64,000 nt of DNA. Source: Ideonella oryzae (GTDB lineage Bacteria > Pseudomonadota > Gammaproteobacteria > Burkholderiales > Burkholderiaceae_C). Shown in pieces: positions 52,066-60,219 of this stretch. The position numbers and the translations under genes were made by a program. The notes below the pieces were generated by a model. The model ran no database searches and was not told the origin of the DNA. It saw nothing but the letters and a program-made list of their open reading frames with translations. Within the stretch, counting starts at the first letter, position 1. The number at the start of each line of letters is the position of its first letter. The stretch lies in the NCBI RefSeq assembly GCF_024055665.1, contig NZ_JAMXMC010000001.1, positions 186,001-250,000 on the forward strand, in the 5' to 3' direction.

Positions 52066-52557
52066 ATGAATCAGCCCCTCAGCTCCCCCCTCGCGCCCGC
52101 CACGGGCGATACCCCGCGCCGCATCGCCGTCGTCAGCGCCAGCTGGCACCGCGACATCGTGCAGAACGCCGTCGAAGGCTTCCGCGCCGAATGCGCGCGA
52201 CAGCGGCCCGGCCAGTGCCAGGTCGAACAGCTCGAAGTGCCCGGCGCCTTCGAGATCCCGCTGCACCTGCAGCGCCTGGCCCGCGGCGGCCGCTACGACG
52301 CCCTGGTGGCCTGCGGCCTGGTGGTCAACGGCGGCATCTACCGCCACGAGTTCGTCGCCAGCGCGGTGATCGACGCGCTGATGCGCATCCAGCTCGACAC
52401 CGGCGTGCCGGTGTTCTCGGTGGTGCTCACCCCGCGGGACTTCCACGCCCACGAGGAACACCTGAGCTTCTTCCGCACCCACTTCGTCACGAAGGGGCAG
52501 GAAGCGGCCCAGGCCTGCCTGGCCACGCTGGACAGCCTGGCGCAGCTGCCGGCCTGA
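52066..52557 (+). CDS. ribH: 6,7-dimethyl-8-ribityllumazine synthase, RibH2-like
   Basis: 163 residues. Seen: VVSASWHRDIVQNAVEGF, EQLEVPGAFEIPLHLQRLA, GGIYRHEFVASAVIDALMRIQLDTGVPVFSVVLTPRDF and the RTHFVTKGQEAAQ C-terminus. The pattern is closer to the RibH2-type (Brucella) than to the E. coli enzyme. It makes the riboflavin precursor from 5-amino-6-ribitylaminouracil and dihydroxybutanone phosphate. I chose the ATG at 52066, preceded by GAGGA; the ATG at 52054 would add four residues. Confidence 0.92.
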   Translation: MNQPLSSPLAPATGDTPRRIAVVSASWHRDIVQNAVEGFRAECARQRPGQCQVEQLEVPGAFEIPLHLQRLARGGRYDALVACGLVVNGGIYRHEFVASAVIDALMRIQLDTGVPVFSVVLTPRDFHAHEEHLSFFRTHFVTKGQEAAQACLATLDSLAQLPA

Positions 52558-52608
52558 AGGCCTGGCGCCTGAAAACCCGACCGACCGGCCCCGCCGACCG
52601 CACCCGCC

Positions 52609-53226
52609 TCAGGCGGGCGGGTCGACCGGACGGTCGGTCGGGGGCAGCGCCGCCAGCACCGCGGCCTGCAGCTCGCGGATCCAGCTGGCATCGCCCACCG
52701 AACGCGCCAGCAGGCCCGTGCCGACCATGGCGGCAAACAGCAGATCCACCTCGGCGTTGGTCAGGGCCTGGCCCTGCGCCGACGCCGGGGCCTTCTGCGC
52801 GGCCGTGCGGAAGCGCTCCAGCAGGGTCTGCGCCCCCTGCCGGTAGGTGGCCATGGCCGGCGCCTGCGGGGCCTGCCCGTCATCGCAGGTCGCGAAGGCC
52901 AGCATCGGGCAACTCCACTCGGCAGGACGGGGGCGGAAGTAGAAGCGCACCAGCGCCGCCAGCGCGCGGTCCTGCCCCGAACGCTCCCGCTGGGCCACCT
53001 GGTCCCAGGCCCCCAACGCCTGCTGGAAGGCCAGCGCGAAAGCCTCGTCGACCAGCGCCTCCTTGCTGGCGAAGTGCTTGTAGAAGCCGCCGGGGGTCAG
53101 GCCCGCCGCCCCCATGATGTCGGCGATGGAGACGCCCTCCACCCCCTGCTGGCGGAACAGCCGGCTGGCCGTCTCGACGATGTGCTGGCGGTTGAGCGCC
53201 GCCTGCGCCTTGGAAACCCGCCCCAT
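52609..53226 (-). CDS. TetR-family transcriptional regulator
   Basis: 205 residues. HTH at about 15-60: IVETASRLFRQQGVEGVSIADIMGAAGLTPGGFYKHFASKEAL. The C-terminal part is a TetR ligand-binding domain with two cysteines (ECS-like WSCPMLAFATCDD). It follows the MaoC gene by three bases, so both come from one transcript; the perfect palindrome before that transcript is its likely operator. Confidence 0.9.
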   Translation of the reverse strand: MGRVSKAQAALNRQHIVETASRLFRQQGVEGVSIADIMGAAGLTPGGFYKHFASKEALVDEAFALAFQQALGAWDQVAQRERSGQDRALAALVRFYFRPRPAEWSCPMLAFATCDDGQAPQAPAMATYRQGAQTLLERFRTAAQKAPASAQGQALTNAEVDLLFAAMVGTGLLARSVGDASWIRELQAAVLAALPPTDRPVDPPA

Positions 53227-53229
53227 CGC

Positions 53230-53682
53230 TCAGCCCGGCCGGCGCAGCACGACCATCTGGGTCACCAGGCGCTGGCAGGTTTCGTCGCGCTGGTTCAGGG
53301 TCAGCGTTTCGACGGTCACCATGCCGCGGTCCGGCCGGGAACGCGAAGGCTTGATCTCCAGCACCTTGCAGACCACGCGCAACGCGTCGCCCGGCCGGGT
53401 GGGCCGGGGCCACTCCACCGTGCCGCCCGCGCCGATCAGGCCGCCGCCCAGCGGCACGCTCTGCACCAGCAGCTTCATGGTGATGGCCGCGGTGTGCCAG
53501 CCGCTGGCGGCCAGGCCCTGGAAGAAGGTGTGGCGGGCCGCCTCGGCATCGGTGTGGAAGGGCTGGGGGTCGAACTGGCGGGCGAAGTCGACGATCTGCG
53601 TTTCGTCGAGCCGGTGCTCGCCGCTGCGAAATTCATCGCCCACGGTCAGGTCTTCAAGATAGACAGCAGCAGTCAGGGACAT
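53230..53682 (-). CDS. MaoC-like hotdog-fold dehydratase
   Basis: 150 residues. Seen: DLTVGDEFRSGEHRLDETQIVDFARQFDPQPFHTDAEAA (MaoC hydratase motif with D-x5-H), ASGWHTAAITMKLL, and the second half with RPGDALRVVCKVLEIKPS. Family members hydrate enoyl-CoA substrates. Transcribed with the TetR regulator behind a dyad operator. Confidence 0.87.
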   Translation of the reverse strand: MSLTAAVYLEDLTVGDEFRSGEHRLDETQIVDFARQFDPQPFHTDAEAARHTFFQGLAASGWHTAAITMKLLVQSVPLGGGLIGAGGTVEWPRPTRPGDALRVVCKVLEIKPSRSRPDRGMVTVETLTLNQRDETCQRLVTQMVVLRRPG

Positions 53683-53739
53683 GGGATCTCCAGAGGCGAT
53701 GCGCAGCCAGCGCGTGAGGGGAACGTCCTCAGCATAGCA

Positions 53740-53765
53740 AAATAGATTTCAAATCAAATCTATTT
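53740..53765. promoter_or_regulatory. Perfect 26-bp dyad operator of the MaoC-TetR transcript
   Basis: AAATAGATTT (53740-53749) and AAATCTATTT (53756-53765) are exact reverse complements separated by six bases. The site lies 58 bases upstream of the MaoC start, in a small A+T-rich island. The TetR protein encoded in the same transcript is the natural candidate to bind it. Confidence 0.75.
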
Positions 53766-53917
53766 AACCTGCTCCGGGACAGGGGCACGCCCTTGGTGCA
53801 GCCCGACCCGCCCGGGTTCACACCGCCGCCGGATGGGCACCGGAACGGCGCATTCCTCCCTGTGCCACTCCATCAAATCCACGCTCAGGCATCCCGAAAA
53901 GCTGGCCCATCGATTGC

Positions 53918-53928
53918 TTGTATACCAA
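53918..53928. promoter_or_regulatory. Candidate GntR/FCD operator upstream of the BMP transporter operon
   Basis: TTGTATACCAA contains a perfect GTATAC core and near-symmetric TTG/CAA flanks, the type of site (TTGTATACAA-like) recognised by FCD-subfamily GntR regulators. It lies 79 bases upstream of the binding-protein start. A GntR/FCD regulator is encoded at the far end of the same operon. Confidence 0.5.
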
Positions 53929-54006
53929 CTAGAACCCCAGAAAGCACACCAAGCGTTGGTGGGCTGGCAGGTTCCCCCAACAGACCTTTTCGACTGGAGC
54001 AGCGTG

Positions 54007-55128
54007 ATGTCCGAAGAAATGCAGTGGAAGCGGCGGGACTGGATCAAGCAGGTGGGCGCCCTGGGCGCGGCCGCCAGTGCCGGTGGCTGGGCCTCCTGGG
54101 CGCAAGCCGCCGCCCCGCTCACCGTGGGCTTCATCTATGTGGGCGCCAAGGACGACTACGGCTACAACCAGGCCCATGCCGAGGCGGCCGCCGTGGTCAA
54201 GACCTGGCCGGGCATCAAGGTGGTGGAAGAGGAGAACGTGCCCGAGACCACCGCGGTGCAGAAGACCATGCAGGGCATGATCGTGCAGGACGGCGCCAAG
54301 CTGCTGTTCCCCACCTCCTTCGGCTACTTCGACCCGCATGTACTGGCCATGGCCGGCAAGTTCCCGGACATCCGCTTCGCCCACTGCGGCGGCCTGTGGA
54401 CCGAGGGCAAGCACCCGAAGAACGTGGGCAGCTTCTTCGGCTACATCGACGAGGCCCAGTACCTCAACGGCGTCATCGCCGGCCACATGAGCAAGAGCAA
54501 GAAGATCGGCTTCGTGGCGGCCAAGCCCATCCCGCAGGTGCTGCGCAACATCAACGCCTTCACGCTGGGCGCGCAGTCGGTGCACCCGGACATCACCTGC
54601 TCGGTGATCTTCACCGGCGACTGGTCCATGCCCGTCAAGGAGGCCGAGGCCACCAACAGCCTGGCCGACCAGGGCGTGGACGTCTTCACCATGCACGTGG
54701 ACGGTCCCAAGGTGATCGTCGAGACCGCGGCCAAGCGCGGCAAGTTCGTCTGCGGCTACCACGCCTCGCAGGCCAAGCTGGCACCGCAGGCCTACCTGAC
54801 CGGGGCCGAGTGGAACTGGGTCACGCCCTACAAGCAGATCGTCGAGGCCGCCAAGAACGGCCAGCCGCACCCGAACTTCGTGCGCGGCGGCCTGAAGGAA
54901 GGCTTCGTGAAGTCCTCGCCCTATGGCGGCATGGTGCCGGAGGCCGCCCGCAAGCAGGCCGAATCCATCCGCGCCGCGATGATGAAGGGCACGTTCGACA
55001 TCTTCAAGGGCGAGCTCAAGGACAACACCGGCAAGGTCGTGATCCCCAAGGGCACGGTGCACAAGCAGACCGACGTGGCCCTGGAAGGCATGAACTACCT
55101 GGTGGCCGGCGTCATCGGCAAGGTCTGA
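54007..55128 (+). CDS. BMP-family ABC transporter substrate-binding protein
   Basis: 373 residues. Tat-type signal (KRRDWIKQVGALGAAASAGG), then the BMP (Bmp/Med) fold: LTVGFIYVGAKDDYGYNQAHAEAAA, MQGMIVQDGAKLLFPTSFGY, FAHCGGLWTEGKHPKNVGSFFGYIDEAQYLNGVIAG, SKKIGFVAAKPIPQVLRNINAFTLGA. BMP proteins usually bind nucleosides or nitrogen heterocycles. The operon context suggests a biuret/urea-type or ring-derived compound. GGAG lies 8 bases before the ATG. Confidence 0.88.
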   Translation: MSEEMQWKRRDWIKQVGALGAAASAGGWASWAQAAAPLTVGFIYVGAKDDYGYNQAHAEAAAVVKTWPGIKVVEEENVPETTAVQKTMQGMIVQDGAKLLFPTSFGYFDPHVLAMAGKFPDIRFAHCGGLWTEGKHPKNVGSFFGYIDEAQYLNGVIAGHMSKSKKIGFVAAKPIPQVLRNINAFTLGAQSVHPDITCSVIFTGDWSMPVKEAEATNSLADQGVDVFTMHVDGPKVIVETAAKRGKFVCGYHASQAKLAPQAYLTGAEWNWVTPYKQIVEAAKNGQPHPNFVRGGLKEGFVKSSPYGGMVPEAARKQAESIRAAMMKGTFDIFKGELKDNTGKVVIPKGTVHKQTDVALEGMNYLVAGVIGKV

Positions 55129-55167
55129 CACCCCCGTCCCACCGCTGAAGACGCCACGGAGAACGCC

Positions 55168-56298
55168 ATGCCCGCTGCTGCCACCCGGCCCTGGCACGTC
55201 GCCGCCGAGAACCTGCTCCTGCCCGTGCTGGCCCTGGCCGGCGCGCTGCTGCTGTTCGGCGGCTTCGTCTGGCTGGGCGGCACCAGCCCGCTGCAGACCT
55301 GGCAGCTGCTCTACGAGGGCGCCTTCGGCTCGGCCTTCTCCTGGCAGAACACCCTGCTGCGCGCCGCGCCGCTGATGCTGACCGCCCTGGCCGTGGCCCT
55401 GCCGGCCCAGGCCGGGTTGGTCGTCATCGGCGGCGAGGGCGCGCTGGCGCTGGGGGCCCTGGGCTGCGCCGCTCTGCCCGGCCTCATCGCGCCGCCGGCC
55501 AACGGCCTGGGCATCGCCATGGTGCTGGCCGCGGGCGCGGCCGCCGGGGCCGCCTGGGTGGCGCTGGCCGGCGCGCTGCGCCAGTACCGCGGCGTCAACG
55601 AGACCATCTCCAGCCTGCTGCTGGGCTACATCGCCATCGCGGTCTTCAAGCATCTGGTCGAAGGCCCGCTGCGCGACCCGGCCAGCCTGAACAAGCCCTC
55701 CACCCCGCCGCTGGCCGAGGCTCTGCGCATCGGCCCCATCATGGGCGAGGCCGCTTTCGACAGCTGGCTGGGCGATGTGCACTGGGGCCTGGTCATCGGC
55801 ACGGTGCTGTGCCTGCTGGCCGGCCTGTGGCTGAGCTTCACCACCCACGGCTTTGCGCTGCGGGTGGTGGGCGGCAACGCCAAGGCCGCCCGCCTGGTCG
55901 GCCTGCCCAGCCACCGGCTGATCCTGGTGGCCTGCGCCGCCGGGGGCGCCTGCGCCGGCCTGGCCGGGGCGGTGGAGGTGGCGGCCGTGCAGGGCGCGGC
56001 CAATGCCTCGGTGCTCTCGGGCCTGGGCTACACCGGCATCCTGGTGGCCTTCGTGGCCCGGCAGAACCCCTGGGCCATTCCGCCGGTGGCCGTGCTCTTC
56101 GGCGGCTTCGGCGCCGCCGGCAGCCTGCTGCAGCGCCGGCTGGACCTGCCCGACGCCTCGGTGCTGGTGCTGCAGGGCTTCGCCTTCGTGTTCATCCTGG
56201 CGGCCGAGGCGCTGCGCGGCCGCATCGCCGCCGGCCTGGCCAACGCCCTGTCCCCCGCCCTGCCGGTCGCCCCGGCCCTGAAGGAGACCACGCCATGA
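55168..56298 (+). CDS. BMP-type ABC transporter permease (1)
   Basis: 376 residues with about 9-10 hydrophobic helices. BPD_transp_2 (branched-chain/ribose-type) permease family: LPAQAGLVVIGGEGALALGALG, YRGVNETISSLLLGYIAIA, FALRVVGGNAKAARLVGLPSHRL. It resembles the first permease of guanosine/BMP-type importers. The stop overlaps the second permease start by ATGA. Confidence 0.87.
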   Translation: MPAAATRPWHVAAENLLLPVLALAGALLLFGGFVWLGGTSPLQTWQLLYEGAFGSAFSWQNTLLRAAPLMLTALAVALPAQAGLVVIGGEGALALGALGCAALPGLIAPPANGLGIAMVLAAGAAAGAAWVALAGALRQYRGVNETISSLLLGYIAIAVFKHLVEGPLRDPASLNKPSTPPLAEALRIGPIMGEAAFDSWLGDVHWGLVIGTVLCLLAGLWLSFTTHGFALRVVGGNAKAARLVGLPSHRLILVACAAGGACAGLAGAVEVAAVQGAANASVLSGLGYTGILVAFVARQNPWAIPPVAVLFGGFGAAGSLLQRRLDLPDASVLVLQGFAFVFILAAEALRGRIAAGLANALSPALPVAPALKETTP

Positions 56299-57215
56299 AC
56301 GCCGACGCCTGGACCACCCTGCTGCTGGCCGTGCTGGGCGGCGCCATCCGCGTGGGCACGCCCTTTCTGTTCGTCAGCCTGGGCGAATGCCTGACCGAGA
56401 AGTCCGGCCGCATCAACCTGGGCCTGGAAGGCGTGCTGGTGCTCTCGGCCATGGCCGGCTTCGGCGGCGCCTACCTCAGCGGCAACGTCTGGCTGGGCGT
56501 GCTGGCCGCGGGGGCCTGCGGCGCGCTGCTGGCCACGCTGCACGGCCTGCTGTGCTCGCTGCCGCGGGTGTCGGACATCGCCACCGGCATCGCGCTGATG
56601 CTGCTGGGCACCGGCCTGGCCTTCTACTTCGGCAAGCCGCTCATCCAGCCGCAGGCGCCGCAGATCCCCGCGCTGGCACTGGGCGCCTGGAGCGCCTCGC
56701 CGCAGGTGCAGACCGCCCTGTCCATCAACGCCCTCTTTCCGCTGGGCGTGCTGCTGGCCGGGCTGATGGCCTGGGGCTTCACCCGCACCCGATGGGGCCT
56801 GGTGGTGCGCATGGCGGGCGACTCCAGCGACGCCGCCCGCGCCCTGGGCTACTCGGTGCACGGCGTGCGCATCGCCGCCACCGCGGCCGGCGGTTTCATC
56901 GCCGGCTTGGGCGGGGCCTCGCTCTCGCTCTACTACCCCGGCAGCTGGAACGAAGGCCTGTCCAGCGGCCAGGGCCTGATCGCGGTGGCCCTGGTCATCT
57001 TCGCCCGCTGGAGCCCCTGGCGCTGCCTGGGCGCGGCCCTGCTGTTCGGCGGTGCCGGCGCCATCGGGCCGGCCCTGCAGTCGGTGGGCATCACCGCCGG
57101 CTACTACCTCTTCAATGCCGTGCCCTACGCGCTGACGCTGCTGATCCTGGTGCTCACCTGCTCGCCCCACCGCTCGCTCAAGGGCGCGCCGGTCGAGCTG
57201 GCCGTCTCGCGCTGA
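56295..57215 (+). CDS. BMP-type ABC transporter permease (2)
   Basis: 306 residues, eight or so helices, same permease family. Seen: LGECLTEKSGRINLGLEGVLVLSAMAGF (family signature), LPRVSDIATGIALMLLG, VVRMAGDSSDAARALGYSVHGVRI. With the first permease it should form a heterodimeric channel. Confidence 0.87.
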   Translation: MNADAWTTLLLAVLGGAIRVGTPFLFVSLGECLTEKSGRINLGLEGVLVLSAMAGFGGAYLSGNVWLGVLAAGACGALLATLHGLLCSLPRVSDIATGIALMLLGTGLAFYFGKPLIQPQAPQIPALALGAWSASPQVQTALSINALFPLGVLLAGLMAWGFTRTRWGLVVRMAGDSSDAARALGYSVHGVRIAATAAGGFIAGLGGASLSLYYPGSWNEGLSSGQGLIAVALVIFARWSPWRCLGAALLFGGAGAIGPALQSVGITAGYYLFNAVPYALTLLILVLTCSPHRSLKGAPVELAVSR

Positions 57216-57242
57216 ACCCTCACCCCCTTGTCGGAGCCCGCC

Positions 57243-57926
57243 ATGCCCACCCTTGCCTCCACCCCCTACGCCTGGCCCTACAACGGCGACCTGCGCCCGG
57301 CCAACACCGCCCTGGTCATCATCGACATGCAGACCGACTTCTGCGGCGTGGGCGGCTATGTGGACAAGATGGGCTACGACCTCTCGCTCACCCGCGCGCC
57401 GATCAAGCCGCTGAAGCGCCTGCTGGCCGAGGCCCGCCGCGTGGGCATGCACGTCATCCACACCCGCGAAGGCCACCGGCCGGACCTCTCCGACCTGCCG
57501 GCCAACAAGCGCTGGCGCTCGCAGCAGATCGGCGCGGGCATCGGCGACATGGGCCCCTGCGGCCGCATCCTGGTGCGGGGCGAGCCCGGCTGGGACATCA
57601 TCCCCGAGCTCTACCCCATCGCCGGCGAACCCATCATCGACAAGCCGGGCAAGGGCAGCTTCTGCGCCACCGACCTGGAGCTGATCCTGCGCGTGCGCGG
57701 CATCGAGAACCTGATCCTCACCGGCATCACCACCGATGTCTGCGTGCACACCACCATGCGCGAGGCCAATGACCGCGGCTTCGAGTGCGTGATGCTGACC
57801 GACTGCACCGGCGCCACCGACCCCACCAACCACGCCGCCGCCTTCCAGATGATCAAGATGCAGGGCGGCGTGTTCGGCGCGGTGGCCGATTCGGCCGCCG
57901 TGCTCGAGGTCCTGCGCACCTTCTGA
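57243..57926 (+). CDS. Biuret-hydrolase-like cysteine hydrolase (1)
   Basis: 227 residues, isochorismatase-like family. Catalytic triad seen: Asp29 in [11 protein letters not shown], Lys134 in [10 protein letters not shown], Cys167 in TTDVCVHTT. The Lys-Cys spacing (33) equals that of Rhizobium biuret hydrolase (K142, C175). It probably hydrolyses an amide or ureido bond, with biuret or ureidoacrylate-like substrates possible. Sits between the permease and ATPase genes. It differs clearly from the second copy at 59542. Confidence 0.82.
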   Translation: MPTLASTPYAWPYNGDLRPANTALVIIDMQTDFCGVGGYVDKMGYDLSLTRAPIKPLKRLLAEARRVGMHVIHTREGHRPDLSDLPANKRWRSQQIGAGIGDMGPCGRILVRGEPGWDIIPELYPIAGEPIIDKPGKGSFCATDLELILRVRGIENLILTGITTDVCVHTTMREANDRGFECVMLTDCTGATDPTNHAAAFQMIKMQGGVFGAVADSAAVLEVLRTF

Positions 57927-57949
57927 CCCAGCCCGGAAGGGAGGCCCCC

Positions 57950-59545
57950 ATGAACGCCGTCCAGCTCGACACCTACCGCCTGACCAAGCGCTTCGGCAGC
58001 TTCACCGCGCTGGGCGATGTCTCGCTCAGCGTGCGGCCCGGCACCGTGCACGCCCTGCTGGGCGAGAACGGCGCGGGCAAGAGCACCCTCGTCAAATGCG
58101 TGGTGGGCTACCAGCCGCCCGACGACGGCGCGGTGCTGGTGGGCGGGCGCGAGCAGGCCATCGGCTCGCCCACCGTGGCGCGCGACCTGGGCATCGGCAT
58201 GGTCTACCAGCACTTCACCGTGGTGCCGGGCATGACGGTGGCCGAAAACCTGCTGCTGGCCCGCGGCCGCCTGCCGGCCGTGGTGCCCTGGAGGCGGGTG
58301 CGCGCCGAGCTGGAGGCCTTCCTGAAGACCACCCCCTTCCGGCTGGACCTGGACGCCACGCCCATGAACCTCTCGGCCGGCGAGAAGCAGAAGCTGGAGA
58401 TCCTCAAGCAGCTCTTCCTCAAGCCGCGCCTGCTGATCCTGGACGAGCCCACCTCGGTGCTGACCCCGCAGGAGGCCGACGAGGTGCTGGGCGCCCTGCG
58501 CGAACGGGCCCATGCGGGCGACTGCTCGGTGCTGATGATCACCCACAAGTTCCGCGAGGTCAGCGCCTATGCCGACGACGTGAGCGTGCTGCGCCGCGGC
58601 CGCCTGGTGCACACCGGCGCGGTGGCCGACACCACGCCGCAGGCCCTGGCCGAGGCCATGGTGGGCGGGGCCCAGGCCGGCGCCGAGGAGGCCCGCGAGG
58701 AGCTGGCCAGCCGCCCCGCCGCCGCGCTGGCGCCGCACACGCCCGGCGAGGTGCAGCTGGACATCCGCGGCCTGACCGTGCGCGGCGACCGCGGCGAGCC
58801 GGCGGTGCGGGCCCTGAGCCTGGCGGTGCGCGCGGGCGAGATCGTCGGCGTGGCCGGGGTCTCGGGCAATGGCCAGCGCGAGCTGATGGAGGCCCTGGTG
58901 GGACAGCGCGCCCGCGAATCCGGCCAGGTGCGGGTGGCCGACCAGCCCTTTGCCGCCACCCGGGCCGAGAACCAGCGCCTGGGCGTGCGCGCCCTGCCGG
59001 AAGAACCGCTGCGCAATGCCTGCGTGGGCGCGCTGAGCGTGGCCGACAACATGGGCCTGCGCAACTTCGACCAGGCGCCCTTCGCCCGCGGCGGCTGGCG
59101 CCTGGGTGGCCGCCTGCGCGCCCAGGCCCGCGCCTGGATCGGCGAGTACGGCGTCAAGACCCAGGGCGAACGCGCGCCCATCCGCAGCCTGTCCGGCGGC
59201 AATGTGCAGCGCGCCGTGCTGGCCCGCGAACTGGCCGGCGAGCCGCGCCTGCTGCTGGTCTCCAACCCGGTGTTCGGCCTGGACTTCGCCGCCGTGGCCG
59301 ACATCCACGCCCGGCTGCGCGTCGCCCGCGCCCGCGGCTGCGCGGTGCTGCTGGTCAGCGAGGACCTGGACGAGCTGCTGGCCCTGGCCGACCGCATCGT
59401 CGTGATGAGCGAAGGCCGGATCGTGCTGGACCTGCCCGCCGACCAGGCCGACCGCCAGGCCCTGGGTGCCCACATGGGCGGCGGCCACGGCGATCACAGC
59501 GACCCAGGCGCCCACCCCACCTCTGCCGAACTGGAGGCCGCATGA
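57950..59545 (+). CDS. BMP-type ABC transporter ATPase (fused double ABC)
   Basis: 531 residues with two ATP-binding halves. First half complete: GENGAGKST (Walker A), [11 protein letters not shown] (signature), [11 protein letters not shown] (Walker B). Second half degenerate: GVSGNGQRE instead of Walker [18 protein letters not shown], and VSNPVFGLD in place of Walker B; this asymmetry is normal for sugar/BMP-type fused ATPases. Powers the importer made of the three preceding transporter genes. The GGAAGGGAGG-type ribosome-binding site lies just upstream of the ATG at 57950. Confidence 0.9.
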   Translation: MNAVQLDTYRLTKRFGSFTALGDVSLSVRPGTVHALLGENGAGKSTLVKCVVGYQPPDDGAVLVGGREQAIGSPTVARDLGIGMVYQHFTVVPGMTVAENLLLARGRLPAVVPWRRVRAELEAFLKTTPFRLDLDATPMNLSAGEKQKLEILKQLFLKPRLLILDEPTSVLTPQEADEVLGALRERAHAGDCSVLMITHKFREVSAYADDVSVLRRGRLVHTGAVADTTPQALAEAMVGGAQAGAEEAREELASRPAAALAPHTPGEVQLDIRGLTVRGDRGEPAVRALSLAVRAGEIVGVAGVSGNGQRELMEALVGQRARESGQVRVADQPFAATRAENQRLGVRALPEEPLRNACVGALSVADNMGLRNFDQAPFARGGWRLGGRLRAQARAWIGEYGVKTQGERAPIRSLSGGNVQRAVLARELAGEPRLLLVSNPVFGLDFAAVADIHARLRVARARGCAVLLVSEDLDELLALADRIVVMSEGRIVLDLPADQADRQALGAHMGGGHGDHSDPGAHPTSAELEAA

Positions 59546-60219
59546 AACCGCCCCCCCGCACCCTGGACGCCCAGCCCTTCGCCTACCGCTACGAGCTGCC
59601 CCACACCGCGCTGGTCATCATCGACATGCAGCGCGACTTCGTGGAGCCCGGCGGTTTCGGCGAAAGCCTGGGCAACGACGTGACCAAGCTGCAGTCCATC
59701 ATCCCCACCTGCCAGGCGGTGCTGTCGGCCTGGCGCCAGGCCGGCGGCCTGGTGGTGCACACCCGCGAAGCGCACGCCCCCGACCTGTCGGACTGCCCGC
59801 CGGCCAAGCGCCTGCGCGGCGAGCCCCGGCTGCGCATCGGCGACGACGGGCCCATGGGCCGCATCCTGATCGCCGGCGAGCCCGGCAACCAGATCGTGCC
59901 GCAGCTGGCCCCGCGGGTGGGCGAGTTCGTGATCGACAAGCCGGGCAAGGGCGCCTTCTACGCCACGCCGCTGCACGCCCTGCTGCAGGGCCGCGGCATC
60001 ACCCACCTGGTCTTCATGGGCGTGACCACCGAGGTCTGCGTGCAGACCTCGATGCGCGAGGCCAACGACCGCGGCTACGACTGCCTGCTGGTCGAGGACG
60101 GCACCGCCAGCTACTTCCCGGAATTCAAGCAGGCCACCCTGGACATGATCCGCGCCCAGGGCGCCATCGTCGGCTGGACCAGTCCCGCCGCCCCCCTGAT
60201 CGAAAGCCTCTACACATGA
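59542..60219 (+). CDS. Biuret-hydrolase-like cysteine hydrolase (2)
   Basis: 225 residues, same family as the copy at 57243 but only moderately similar. Triad: Asp29 (IIDMQRDF), Lys133 (IDKPGKGAF), Cys166 (TTEVCVQTS). The C-terminal [19 protein letters not shown] and the [13 protein letters not shown] ending are the elements I associate with biuret amidohydrolase. It is coupled by ATGA to the ATPase upstream and to atzF downstream, so this copy is the likelier allophanate producer. Confidence 0.85.
   Translation: MKPPPRTLDAQPFAYRYELPHTALVIIDMQRDFVEPGGFGESLGNDVTKLQSIIPTCQAVLSAWRQAGGLVVHTREAHAPDLSDCPPAKRLRGEPRLRIGDDGPMGRILIAGEPGNQIVPQLAPRVGEFVIDKPGKGAFYATPLHALLQGRGITHLVFMGVTTEVCVQTSMREANDRGYDCLLVEDGTASYFPEFKQATLDMIRAQGAIVGWTSPAAPLIESLYT

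Noticed and set aside
53929-55914. 661-residue minus-strand frame opposite the BMP binding protein and permease
   Set aside because: Composition is Gly/Gln/His/Ala-rich and antisense to clear family members.
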